NCBI RefSeq assembly: GCF_009709555.1
Contig: NZ_WJBG01000140.1
Span: forward strand, 1-64,000
Source: Streptomyces blattellae
GTDB lineage: Bacteria > Actinomycetota > Actinomycetes > Streptomycetales > Streptomycetaceae
Reading direction: 5' to 3'
Length of the DNA: 64,000 nucleotides
Under the pieces are notes generated by a model. It worked only from the letters and a program-made list of their open reading frames with translations, was not told the origin of the DNA and did no database searches. This document shows, piece by piece, positions 37,877-46,525 of this stretch (positions are counted from its first letter, which is position 1; every line of letters begins with the position of its first letter). Both the position numbers and the translations under genes were made by a program.

Positions 37877-39028
37877 ATGAGACGCACCAGACTCATGCCT
37901 GCCGGCCTGGCCGCTTTCCTGATGCTGGGCAGCTGGGCCGCCGCCGGAACACTGCCGGCCTCCGCGAGCGACTCCCCCGGCGCACCGCCCGCCTCGGCGG
38001 GCCTGCTGCAGGCGATGCAGCGGGACTTCGGGCTGTCGAAGGACCAGGCCGAAGCGCGACTGGAGGCCGAGCGGACCGCCACGGAGCTGGAGGCCGAGGC
38101 ACGCCGGGCCGCCGGAGCCGCGTACGGCGGGTCATGGTTCGACGCCGAGAGCGAGCGACTGACCGTGGCCGTCACTTCGGACGCGGCCCCCGCGACCGTA
38201 CGCGCCGTCGAGGCGACCGGCGCCACCGTCCGCAGCGTCGAGCGCAGTGCGCGGCAGCTCGACGCCGCGAAGGCACGCATCGACCGGCTGTCCGCACCGT
38301 CGGGCGTGAGCAGTTGGCACGTGGATCCGGCCGGCAACGCCGTCGTGGTGAACGTGGTCGGCGACGAACGCGCTGACAACGATGTCCAGCGGTTCCTCAC
38401 CCAGGCCCGCAAGACCGGCCCGGTCACCGTGCGGACCGTCCCGGACGCGCCCGAGACCTTCGTGGCCGGCACCGTCGGCGGCGACCCCTACTACACCGGC
38501 AACGTCCGCTGCTCCATCGGCTTCTCCGTCCACGGCGGCTTCATCACTGCCGGGCACTGCGGTGGGGCCGGGGCCGGGGTGCGCGGCTGGGACGGCTCGT
38601 ACATAGGCAACTTCCAGGGGTCCTCGTTCCCGGACAACGACTACGCCTGGGTCAACGTCGGCAGCGGGTGGTGGACGGTGCCCGTGGTCCTCGGCTGGGG
38701 CACGGTCCCCGACCAGTTGGTGCGCGGCTCGGCCGTGGCGCCCGTCGGCAGCTCCGTCTGCCGCTCCGGCTCCACCACACGCTGGCACTGCGGCACCGTG
38801 CTGGCCATGAACGAGACCGTCAACTACAGCGAGGGCGCGGTGCACCAGATGACCAAGACCAGCGTCTGCGCCGAACCCGGCGACTCCGGCGGCTCCTTCA
38901 TCAGCGGTGACCAGGCACAGGGCGTCACCTCCGGCGGCTGGGGCAACTGCTCCGGCGGCGGGGAGACCTGGTTCCAGCCCGTGAACGAGATCCTGGGCCG
39001 CTACGGGCTGACCCTGCACACCGCTTGA
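37877..39028 (+). CDS. secreted streptogrisin-type serine protease (S1, alpha-lytic prodomain)
   Basis: A 383-aa preproprotein. Signal peptide 1-31 (ends SASA). An alpha-lytic-protease-type prodomain follows (about 40-195, with SSWHVDPAGNAVVVNVVG), then a mature chymotrypsin-like domain from about FVAGTVGGDPYY. The catalytic triad is His227 (TAGHCG), Asp255 (DNDYAWV) and Ser337 (EPGDSGGS). Disulfide Cys pairs match streptogrisins. The prodomain acts as folding chaperone and is removed by self-cleavage outside the cell. ATG 37877 is preceded by AAGGG. The upstream LacI-type palindrome suggests sugar-linked control, and a strong hairpin ends the transcript at 39111-39141. Confidence 0.94.
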   Translation: MRRTRLMPAGLAAFLMLGSWAAAGTLPASASDSPGAPPASAGLLQAMQRDFGLSKDQAEARLEAERTATELEAEARRAAGAAYGGSWFDAESERLTVAVTSDAAPATVRAVEATGATVRSVERSARQLDAAKARIDRLSAPSGVSSWHVDPAGNAVVVNVVGDERADNDVQRFLTQARKTGPVTVRTVPDAPETFVAGTVGGDPYYTGNVRCSIGFSVHGGFITAGHCGGAGAGVRGWDGSYIGNFQGSSFPDNDYAWVNVGSGWWTVPVVLGWGTVPDQLVRGSAVAPVGSSVCRSGSTTRWHCGTVLAMNETVNYSEGAVHQMTKTSVCAEPGDSGGSFISGDQAQGVTSGGWGNCSGGGETWFQPVNEILGRYGLTLHTA

Positions 39029-39052
39029 TCAGCAGGACGGCACAAGGCCGAT

Positions 39053-39118
39053 CCGCACGACGACACAGGGTTGACCGCACGACGACACAAGGTTGACCGC
39101 ACGACGACACAAGGCTCC
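39053..39118. repeat. 22-bp tandem repeat, three copies
   Basis: CCGCACGACGACACARGGTTGA starts at 39053, 39075 and 39097 with exact 22-base spacing. The third copy runs into the stem of the terminator. It is non-coding, in the 3' untranslated region of the protease gene. Confidence 0.93.
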
Positions 39119-39141
39119 GCCGGGCTGCCCGGCGGAGCCTT
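39111..39141 (+). terminator. 14-bp perfect hairpin after the protease gene
   Basis: AAGGCTCCGCCGGG at 39111-39124 pairs exactly with CCCGGCGGAGCCTT at 39128-39141 around a CTG loop, ending in TT. It is a strong factor-independent terminator, 83 bases after the protease stop. Confidence 0.93.
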
Positions 39142-39522
39142 CCCCGTCCTGACGGTTGTCAGGTGCCGCGGGTGCGCTGACGGACCCCAAGGTCGCGAAC
39201 GCCTCGTCCGACGTGCTCGCGGTCCGCTCGCAGTACTGGCTGGCCGCCGTGTGCCAGCAGCGGGGCCAGACCGGGCCCGACCCGGCCGTCGGCACGGACA
39301 GCCGGCGGACCGCGGTCCAGGAGTTCGCCGGCAGTGACGTCGCCTGGGTCAACAACCTGTATCTGCGGGGCGAGCCGGGCGACCGGCTCGCCCCGCGGTC
39401 TGCCAAGAGCAGCCCTCGCCAACCCCAAATGCGGGTCCGGGCTCGCCCATGATTGCGTCACGTCCGGCCATGATTCGGCAACGCGAGGCGTCGGCCCCCG
39501 ATCCGCACATACGTTCTGCGAC
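39142..39522. other. stretch with a possible decayed coding fragment
   Basis: A frame from about 39156 to 39452 includes the protein-like segments LTDPKVANASSDVLAVRSQYWLAA and TAVQEFAGSDVAWVNNLYLRG. It has no ribosome site and degenerates at its end. I cannot name a family; it may be the remains of a gene. The rest is the promoter region of the carbonic anhydrase. Confidence 0.35.
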
Positions 39523-40281
39523 GTGAACACTCCCTACAGATCCGTCGGCTCCGTCGGCGTCCAGCCGCCCGCCACGACGCCCGCCCGACGTAACCTCCTG
39601 CGCGCCGGGCTGACCGGGGCCGCGGTCCTCGGTGCCGTGTCCGCCGGCGCCTCCACCGCGTCCGCGACCACACCCGCCCCGAGCACGCGAACCCGGCCCA
39701 GTACCCCCGAACAGGCCCTGCGTGAACTCGCCGCGGGGAATGCGCGCTGGCGCACCTTCCGTGAACGGCACCCGGACGAGACGCCCGACGTGCGGCAGTC
39801 GCTGACGTCGGGTCAGCATCCCTTCGCGGTCGTGCTCGGCTGCATCGACTCCCGGGTGCCGCCGGAGCTGGTCTTCGACCAGGGTCTGGGCGACCTGATG
39901 ACCGTACGGACGGCCGGAGAGGTACTGGACGAGGCGGTGCTCGGCAGCATCGCGTACGGAGTGCTCGAACTCGGCATCCCGCTCGTGATGGTGCTCGGGC
40001 ACCAGTCGTGCGGTGCCGTCAAGGCAGCCGTCGAGGCGGACGGGTCCGGGAAGCTGCTGCCCGCCCATATCCAGTACCTGGCCGACCAGATAGACCCGGC
40101 CATCGATCACACCGTGGAGGGCGACGCCCGCATCGACGCGACGATCGACGCGAATGTACGGCTCGTCCGTGCGCGGCTCGCCGCGGAACCCGACCTCGCG
40201 GCGAAGGTCTCCGGCGGTCAACTGGCCATCGTGGGCGCCCGCTACGAGCTGACCAGCCAGCGCGTCCACCGCGTCGTGTGA
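39523..40281 (+). CDS. exported beta-carbonic anhydrase
   Basis: A 252-aa protein. The N-terminus has a Tat-like signal (PARRNLLRAGLTGAAVLGAVSAGASTASA), so it is probably exported folded. The beta-class zinc site is present: Cys and Asp/Arg in VVLGCIDSRVPPE, then His and Cys in LGHQSCGAV. The body is RELAAGNARWRTFRERHPDE through VGARYELTSQRVHRVV, of normal length for the class. It interconverts CO2 and bicarbonate outside the membrane. GTG 39523 is the only plausible start before the signal; the ribosome site is weak. Confidence 0.9.
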   Translation: MNTPYRSVGSVGVQPPATTPARRNLLRAGLTGAAVLGAVSAGASTASATTPAPSTRTRPSTPEQALRELAAGNARWRTFRERHPDETPDVRQSLTSGQHPFAVVLGCIDSRVPPELVFDQGLGDLMTVRTAGEVLDEAVLGSIAYGVLELGIPLVMVLGHQSCGAVKAAVEADGSGKLLPAHIQYLADQIDPAIDHTVEGDARIDATIDANVRLVRARLAAEPDLAAKVSGGQLAIVGARYELTSQRVHRVV

Positions 40282-40540
40282 ACGGTCCGGCGTGGCGCGT
40301 GGACCGGACGGTTGGCACGCCACGCCGCTTCAGCTCACGCGGCGGTCGTTCTCGGGGTGCACGCGCGCGTGGCGGTCAAGGATCGCGGGAGGGCCGGGCA
40401 GGTGTGCGTCGGCCGCGGCGGGCACGTCGGACGCCGTGGCGGACAGCGCCGCCCGCCGTGCAGGAGCAGCGCAGTGGCCGCGGAGCGAGCCCTGCCGTCC
40501 GGATCCGTCAGCCGCGAGCCGCGAGCCGCGGAGAGGTGCC

Positions 40541-42097
40541 TCAGGGGACCGGGCCGACCCCGCCCTTGAGGCGTTCCAGGTCGGAGGGGCGGACCTGGAT
40601 GACCAGGAGGGCGATCAACGCTGCGATACCGGTGAAGATCGCGGCCATGATGAAGGCGGCGGAGACACCGGAGGTGAGGACCTCGTCGGCCCATGGGGCG
40701 GGGAGCAGGCCGGTGCGTTCGAAGCGCAGCCGCTCGGCGGGGGTCGCCTGGGAGAGGAAGTCCGGGATCTGCTGGTCGGCCTCGTTGTTGCTGGCCGTGC
40801 CGTACATCGTGACCAGGATGGACAGTCCGAGCGAGCCGCCGACCTGCTGGGTGGCGTTGAGCAGGCCGGAGGCGGCACCGGTCTCGTGGACGGGCACATT
40901 GGACAGGGCCATCAGGGTCAGGGACACGAACTCCATGCCCATGCCGAGGCTGAAGACGAGGATCGGGCCCAGGATGCTGCCCGCGTAGGTGGAGTGGACG
41001 TCGGTGAGGGTCAGCCAGGCCAGTCCCGCCGCGGCCAGGACGGCCCCCGTCACCATGAACGGCTTCGGCCCGTATTTCGGCAGGAGTTGGGAGGCGAGGC
41101 CCGCGCCGACGGCGATGACCGCGCTCACCGGCAGGAAGGCCAGGCCGGTCAGCAGCGGGCTGAAGTCCAGCACGTTCTGGACGAAGAGCGTGAGGAAGAA
41201 GAACATGCCGAAGATCGCGGCAGCCAGGCTCAGCATCATCCCGTAGGTGCCCGCGCGGTTGCGGTCCGCGAACATGCGCAGGGGCGTGATGGGCTGCTTG
41301 GAGTGGCGTTCGACGAGGACGAACAGCAGCAGGACCACCACAGCCGCGCCGAACGAGGCCAGGGTGAGTGCGTCCAGCCAGCCGTCCTGGGCGGCCCGGA
41401 TGAACCCGTACACCAGCAGCACCATGCCGACGGTCGAGGTGAGCGCGCCGGTCAGGTCGAAGCGGCCCGGATGTCGCTCGGACTCGCGGATCCAGCGCGG
41501 GGTGGCGAGCGCGATGAGCAGCCCGATCGGCACATTGACGAACAGCACCCAGCGCCAGTTGAGCCACTCCACCAGCATCCCGCCGGCCAGCAGGCCGATC
41601 GCCCCGCCGCCCGCGGAGACCGCGGCGAAGACACCGAACGCCCGGTTTCGTTCAGGGCCTTCGCGGAACGTCGTGCTGATCAGGGCGAGCGAGGTGGGGG
41701 AGGCGATGGCGCCGCCGACACCCTGCAGGGCGCGCGCGGCGAGGAGTTGGCCGGAATTCTGCGACAGTCCCCCCAGCAGCGAGGCGAGGACGAAGAGCAG
41801 CACGCCGAAGACGAACACGCGCCGTCTGCCGAGGATGTCACCGGCCCGCCCGCCGAGCAGCAGCAGTCCGCCGAAGGTCAGCGTGTAGGCGTTGACCACC
41901 CAGGACAGGCTGGTGGTGGAGAAGTCGAGGTCCCGCTGGATCTCCGGCAGCGCGATGTTCACGATGGTGATGTCGAGCACCACCATCAACTGGCAGGAGG
42001 CGATGACCAGAAGCGCCATCGCACTGCCCCGGCCACCGCCCTCTTGCTCCTGCTGAGTGGTGGTCCGTGCTGAGGGTGCGGGCTGCGGGCTGGTCAT
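40541..42097 (-). CDS. MFS drug-efflux transporter, DHA2 (14-TM) family
   Basis: A 518-aa membrane protein with about 14 helices. Signatures are LMVVLDITIVNIALPEIQRDL in helix 1 (DHA2 motif D1), GRAGDILGRRRVFVFGVLLFVLASL (motif A between helices 2 and 3), LQGVGGAIASPTSLALI (motif B) and a helix-5 motif C-like GGGAIGLLAGGML. It exports drugs or small metabolites using the proton gradient. No adjacent regulator is seen; the divergent neighbour is a PP2C gene 131 bases away, transcribed on the same strand toward it. Confidence 0.93.
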   Translation of the reverse strand: MTSPQPAPSARTTTQQEQEGGGRGSAMALLVIASCQLMVVLDITIVNIALPEIQRDLDFSTTSLSWVVNAYTLTFGGLLLLGGRAGDILGRRRVFVFGVLLFVLASLLGGLSQNSGQLLAARALQGVGGAIASPTSLALISTTFREGPERNRAFGVFAAVSAGGGAIGLLAGGMLVEWLNWRWVLFVNVPIGLLIALATPRWIRESERHPGRFDLTGALTSTVGMVLLVYGFIRAAQDGWLDALTLASFGAAVVVLLLFVLVERHSKQPITPLRMFADRNRAGTYGMMLSLAAAIFGMFFFLTLFVQNVLDFSPLLTGLAFLPVSAVIAVGAGLASQLLPKYGPKPFMVTGAVLAAAGLAWLTLTDVHSTYAGSILGPILVFSLGMGMEFVSLTLMALSNVPVHETGAASGLLNATQQVGGSLGLSILVTMYGTASNNEADQQIPDFLSQATPAERLRFERTGLLPAPWADEVLTSGVSAAFIMAAIFTGIAALIALLVIQVRPSDLERLKGGVGPVP

Positions 42098-42228
42098 GAC
42101 GGGGTGGCGGGGTGGCGACGTGGCGAGCCAGTGGTCGGTTCAGGCCACCATTCGACCGTACGCCGCCGCCCGGCGGACCACCACTCGATCACCTGCCGGT
42201 GCCAGGACCGGTGTCATCCGACTCGGTG

Positions 42229-43473
42229 TCAACCGACTCGGTGTCGCAGGCGTGCGGCCAGCGCGGCGACGTCGTCGTCCGCCGCGTCGGCGCCCAGGCG
42301 GTCGAGGACCTCGTCGAGAAGGTGGGAGACGTCGAGGCCGGGCTGCACATGAAGGCGGGCCAGCCGGGCCAGGGAGGCGTCGATGTCCTCGCCGCGGCGC
42401 TCGACGAGACCGTCGGTGAACATCAGCAGGGTGTCGTCGGGGGTGAGCGGCACGGTGGCCGAGTCGTAGTCGGAGAAGCCGGTGCCGAGAGGCGGGCCGA
42501 CGGACAGGCCGATCAGCTCTCCGGTGCCGTCCCGGTGGAAGACGGCAGGCGGCAGATGGCCCGCGCTGGAGAAGGCGACGGTCCCGCGCGCGGGGTCCAG
42601 GAGGGCGAGCAGACAGGTCGCGGGCCTGCGGTTGCCGTCCTCGGACATCGAGGTGTCCATCTGGCGCAGGATCCGGTGCGGCGGCAGGTCGGTGGAGGCG
42701 ACGTAGCGCAGCATCGACCGGTAGGCGTTCATGTCGACGGCCGCGTCCAGGCCGTGGCCCATGACGTCGCCGATGACGAGGAGCGTGCGGCCGTAGTGCA
42801 GGCGCACGGTCTCGTACCAGTCGCCGCCCACGAGGGCGCCGCTGCCGAGGGGGAGGTAGCGGGTGGCCACGTCCAGGTTCGGGTGCGGCTGGCTGGGCGC
42901 GAGAAGCAGGACCTCCTGCAGGTCGAGCACCGTCTTGCGGGCCGCGTGGTGCTCGGCGGCGTGGTGGAGGTGAGCGGCGGCCAGGCGGGCGGCGTAGTGG
43001 GCCACGGCCGCTTCGTCGTCGGTGAAGACATGGTCGGTGCGGACGGCGAGGACCACCCCGAAGGCGCGGTCCCGGGCCAGGAGCGGAACGGACAGCGCGG
43101 CCAGCCGGTTGCCGCCCGCCCGGGTGAACGACGCGGTGAGCGGGCGGCCCTCGTCCAGGGCGCGGACCAGAACATCGCCGCGCGGAGTCCGGCGCAGGTC
43201 GTCCAGCAGATCGCCCCGGCCCGCCGCCGCCACGGGCCGCAGGGAACCCGGTGGGTCGTCCGGTTCCCGGTCCTGCGGGAACAGGTCGACGGCCACGGCG
43301 TCGCAGAGCACCTCGGCGAGAAAGGCGGCCAGTTCGGCGCCCGTCCTGCGTTCGTCGAGAGTCGTGCCGATGGCGGCCACGGCCCTTTCCGCGAGGGCGA
43401 ATCGGTCGGCCGAGGCCGTTGCGGGTCGGACAGCCCGGTCGTCTTCCACCACATCCCTTTCCGACGTATTCAT
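42229..43473 (-). CDS. GAF plus PP2C (SpoIIE) serine phosphatase
   Basis: A 414-aa protein. An N-terminal GAF-like sensor (residues about 25-180, ending FGVVLAVRTDHVFTDDEAAVAHYAARLAAAH) leads into a PP2C/SpoIIE phosphatase domain (about 200-410) with the metal sites VGGDWYETV and VIGDVMGHGLDAAVD and the late FTDGLVERRGEDID. Such phosphatases dephosphorylate anti-sigma-factor antagonists in partner-switching systems. No kinase domain is attached. ATG 43473 is chosen because it begins the recognisable protein. It is divergent from the next PP2C gene with 187 bases between starts. Confidence 0.9.
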   Translation of the reverse strand: MNTSERDVVEDDRAVRPATASADRFALAERAVAAIGTTLDERRTGAELAAFLAEVLCDAVAVDLFPQDREPDDPPGSLRPVAAAGRGDLLDDLRRTPRGDVLVRALDEGRPLTASFTRAGGNRLAALSVPLLARDRAFGVVLAVRTDHVFTDDEAAVAHYAARLAAAHLHHAAEHHAARKTVLDLQEVLLLAPSQPHPNLDVATRYLPLGSGALVGGDWYETVRLHYGRTLLVIGDVMGHGLDAAVDMNAYRSMLRYVASTDLPPHRILRQMDTSMSEDGNRRPATCLLALLDPARGTVAFSSAGHLPPAVFHRDGTGELIGLSVGPPLGTGFSDYDSATVPLTPDDTLLMFTDGLVERRGEDIDASLARLARLHVQPGLDVSHLLDEVLDRLGADAADDDVAALAARLRHRVG

Positions 43474-43660
43474 TCCAGTATCGATGGATGTGATCCGGCG
43501 ATGGCGTCGCAGCGCGCGCCGACCGGTCCGGGAACCGGCTCCCGTTCCGCCCCGCGCGGACCAGGACGTCCGGTTCCCCTCGCCCAGGTGCGAACCGGGC
43601 GCGTCGTGGCGCATTCTTGCTGTGTCGCCCGAGTGGCAGCACACGGACGAGGTAGGGCCG

Positions 43661-46159
43661 ATGACTCGGAGCGCCGAGGACACGCACCGGATGCCCGGAC
43701 GGCTTGCCGCGCTGCTGGCCGACGCCTCGACGGAGGCGGTCGGCGCGGCCGGCGGTCGCGCCGGTGGTATCTATCTGCGCTCCAGCACACCCGGGCTGCT
43801 GCGCCTGGCGGTGCTCTGCGGCCTGCCCGGGCAGTTGTTCCGCCCGTGGTGGCGGATGCACGTCGACCGTCCGTTCCCCGTCGCCGACGCCTATCGGCTC
43901 GGCGTGCAGGTGGCCCTGCCGAACGCCACCGAGACGATGCGCCGCTACCCCCAGTTCGCGGCCGGGCTGCCGTTCCCGTTCGGCTCGCTGTACGTGCCCG
44001 TCGTGGCGGCGCCCGGATCGGCCGGATCGGCCGGGGTCTACGGCGTCCTGACCGTCCTGCGCCCCGCTGCCCCGGAAGCCACCGAACTGCTGCCCGTCCG
44101 CGATCGCCTGGCCCGGCTCGCCGAGGAGCTGGGGGCGGACCTGCGGGGTCTGGAGGCCGGGGCCCTCCCGCCGGTCGCCTGGGACGGTGAGCCGCTGTGC
44201 GTCCAGCCGCCGAGCGCGCTCCCGGCCGCGGGGCGCATCGCCCGGTTCGCCTGGGATCCGGCGACCGGGGCCGTGACGGCGGACGAGCGACTGCACGCCC
44301 TGCTGCGCGGGCCGTACGACGCGCCGTCCGTGCGGGACCTCGCCGACGCGGTGGCCACACCGGCCGACGCACCCCGCGTCCTGGCCGCGCTGCGGGAGAC
44401 GGCCGCCGGCAAGCCTCCGTCGCTGCCGCTGTACGTGCGGGCCGAGGACGGGGCGCTGCGACTCGTGGAGCTGTGGACGGCGTACGACACACCGCCGGCC
44501 GGGCCCCCGGACCCGTACCGGGTGAGAGGCGTGGTGCTGGATCCGGATCCCGGTGCCGGGGCGGACACGGCCGCCGACCTCCTGCCGGACGGCGTGTTCT
44601 GCCTGGACCGGCTGGGGCTGGTGGTGTACGTCAATCCGCGGGCGGCGCGGCTGCTGCGCCGGTCGCGGGACGAACTGCTGGGCCGTTCGCTGTGGGAGAC
44701 CGTGCCCTGGCTGAACCAGCCGGCCTGCGAGGACCATCTGCGCAGCGCCCTGCTGGCACCGGATCCGGTGCACTGCCACGTCCGCCGGCCCGCGGACGGC
44801 GGCGGGGAGTACGAGGGCGACTGGCTCGCCCTGTCCGTGTACCCGGGCGCGGATCATCTGACCTGCACGCTCCAGCCGGCCGGGCGGATCACCGACTCAC
44901 CGGCCGAGCGGGCGCCGGCGTCCGGCAGCCCCTCCATGGCTCCGCTGTACCGGCCCATCGTCCTCGCCATCGCGCTGACGGAGGCGGTCACCGCCCGTCA
45001 GGTGTCCGCGGTGGTCATGCGGGAGCTGCTGCCCGCGTTCGGCGGCCGACGGCTCGCCATCTACCTGCTGCAGGAGCGGCACCTGTATCTGGCGTGGGAG
45101 AGCGGCTTCCCACCGGGGTTCCTGGCCCCGTACGACGGAGTCAGCCTGGACACCCGCCTGCCCGGTGTGGAGACGCTGACCTCGGGCCGGCCGCTGTTCT
45201 TCGACTCGATGCAGGATCTGGCCGCCGCGTACCCGGGCATCGCACTCGACGCCACGAAAGGGGCCCGCGCCTTCCTGCCGTTGATCGCCTCCGGCCGCCC
45301 CGTCGGCTCCTGCATCCTCGGCTTCGACCGTCCCCGCAGCTTCAGCTCCGAGGAACGGACGGTGCTGACCGCGCTCGCCGGGCTGATCGCGCACGCCCTG
45401 GAGAAGGCCCAGCGCTACGAGAGCGAGGCGGCCCTGGCCCGCGGACTGCAGCAGGCCCTCCTGCCCCGGCGCCTGTCGTCGCATCCGCGGGTGGAGACGG
45501 CGGGACGCTATCTGCCGGGTACGCAGGGCATGGAGGTGGGCGGGGACTGGTACGACGTCGTGGAGGCCGGTGACGGGCTCGCCCTGGTCATCGGGGACGT
45601 CCAGGGGCACGGGGTGCAGGCGGCGGCCACGATGGGGCAACTGCGCAGCGCCGTGCGGGCGTTCGCGCTCGGCGGGCGTCCGCCGGACGAGGTCATGAGC
45701 GGCGTCAACCGGTTGCTGATCGACCTCGATCCGGGACAGTTCGCGAGTTGCTGCTACATCCGGCTGGACCCGGCGACCGGTGCCGCCCGTGCGGCCCGCG
45801 CGGGACACCCGCCGCCGCTGCTGCGCGACCCGGACGGCAGCACGCACGTCCTGCACCTGCCCGGCGGTGTCGTGCTCGGCGTCGACCCGCACGCCGACTA
45901 CCCGGTGACGGAGCTGCGGCTGGAGCCGGGCGCCGTGCTCGCGCTCTACACGGACGGCCTGGTCGAACGGCCCGGCGCCGACATCGACGACGGCATCACG
46001 GAACTCCGGGTGGCCCTCGCCGAGTCGGGCACACCGACCAGCCGCCCCCTGACGGGCATCGCCGACCGACTCACCGCCCGAGCCCGCCACACCCACAACC
46101 GCCCCGACGACATCGCACTACTCCTCGCCACCCGCCGACCCACACACCCACACCCATGA
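43661..46159 (+). CDS. GAF-PAS-GAF-PP2C (SpoIIE) phosphatase
   Basis: An 832-aa cytoplasmic protein. Domains are: a GAF-like segment (about 10-160; SLYVPVVAAPGSAGSAGVYGVLTVLRP), a divergent PAS-like region (about 195-290), a PAS domain (about 305-405; LLPDGVFCLDRLGLVVYVNPRAARLL), a GAF domain (about 430-570; AFLPLIASGRPVGSCILGFD), then PP2C/SpoIIE (about 590-820) with VGGDWYDVV, VIGDVQGHGVQAAA and LYTDGLVERPGADIDD. There is no HATPase domain. The sensor set suggests response to small molecules or redox/light. ATG 43661 follows GAGGTAGGG. Its last 30 codons recur as decayed copies downstream (46225-46440). Confidence 0.9.
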   Translation: MTRSAEDTHRMPGRLAALLADASTEAVGAAGGRAGGIYLRSSTPGLLRLAVLCGLPGQLFRPWWRMHVDRPFPVADAYRLGVQVALPNATETMRRYPQFAAGLPFPFGSLYVPVVAAPGSAGSAGVYGVLTVLRPAAPEATELLPVRDRLARLAEELGADLRGLEAGALPPVAWDGEPLCVQPPSALPAAGRIARFAWDPATGAVTADERLHALLRGPYDAPSVRDLADAVATPADAPRVLAALRETAAGKPPSLPLYVRAEDGALRLVELWTAYDTPPAGPPDPYRVRGVVLDPDPGAGADTAADLLPDGVFCLDRLGLVVYVNPRAARLLRRSRDELLGRSLWETVPWLNQPACEDHLRSALLAPDPVHCHVRRPADGGGEYEGDWLALSVYPGADHLTCTLQPAGRITDSPAERAPASGSPSMAPLYRPIVLAIALTEAVTARQVSAVVMRELLPAFGGRRLAIYLLQERHLYLAWESGFPPGFLAPYDGVSLDTRLPGVETLTSGRPLFFDSMQDLAAAYPGIALDATKGARAFLPLIASGRPVGSCILGFDRPRSFSSEERTVLTALAGLIAHALEKAQRYESEAALARGLQQALLPRRLSSHPRVETAGRYLPGTQGMEVGGDWYDVVEAGDGLALVIGDVQGHGVQAAATMGQLRSAVRAFALGGRPPDEVMSGVNRLLIDLDPGQFASCCYIRLDPATGAARAARAGHPPPLLRDPDGSTHVLHLPGGVVLGVDPHADYPVTELRLEPGAVLALYTDGLVERPGADIDDGITELRVALAESGTPTSRPLTGIADRLTARARHTHNRPDDIALLLATRRPTHPHP

Positions 46160-46440
46160 CCCGCACCACACAACAGCCCATCACCCCCACCGCCTCACCC
46201 ACGCCACACAACCGACCACCGACACGCACCCACTCACCACCCCAGCCCACCACGCCCACGACCACCCCGCCGACACCGCCTACTCCTCACCACCCGCCGA
46301 CCCACGCACGTAACCGCACCACGGAACTCCGGATCACCCCCGCCACGCCACGCACGCCGACCGGCTCACCACCCGAGCCCGCCACATCCGCGACCGACCG
46401 GGCGACATCGGACTGCCCCTGGCCACACGTCGGCCCGGGC
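46063..46440. repeat. decayed tandem copies of the phosphatase gene's 3' end
   Basis: The terminal coding segment at 46063-46150 (CTCACCGCCCGAGCCCGCCACA from 46070, in two parts) recurs imperfectly around 46225-46310 (CTCACCACCCCAGCCCACCA from 46233) and 46363-46440 (CTCACCACCCGAGCCCGCCA from 46365). The second copy keeps CTACTCCTCACCACCCGCCG, and the third keeps CGACATCGGACTGCCCCTGG. The piece ACGGAACTCCGG (46001 region) also recurs at 46321. The copies lie in the 366-base gap between the two phosphatase genes and are not open as proteins. Confidence 0.75.
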
Positions 46441-46525
46441 GTCCACGCCCGTGACCGCGCTGCGGGACCGTCACGCTGTGTGACGGCCCTCGCCTCCTGG
46501 GGTCCCGCAGTGTAGACATGGGCGC

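Noticed and set aside
39156..39452. 99-codon frame after the protease terminator
   Set aside because: The middle looks protein-like, but I cannot identify it and it lacks initiation signals. Not called as a gene.
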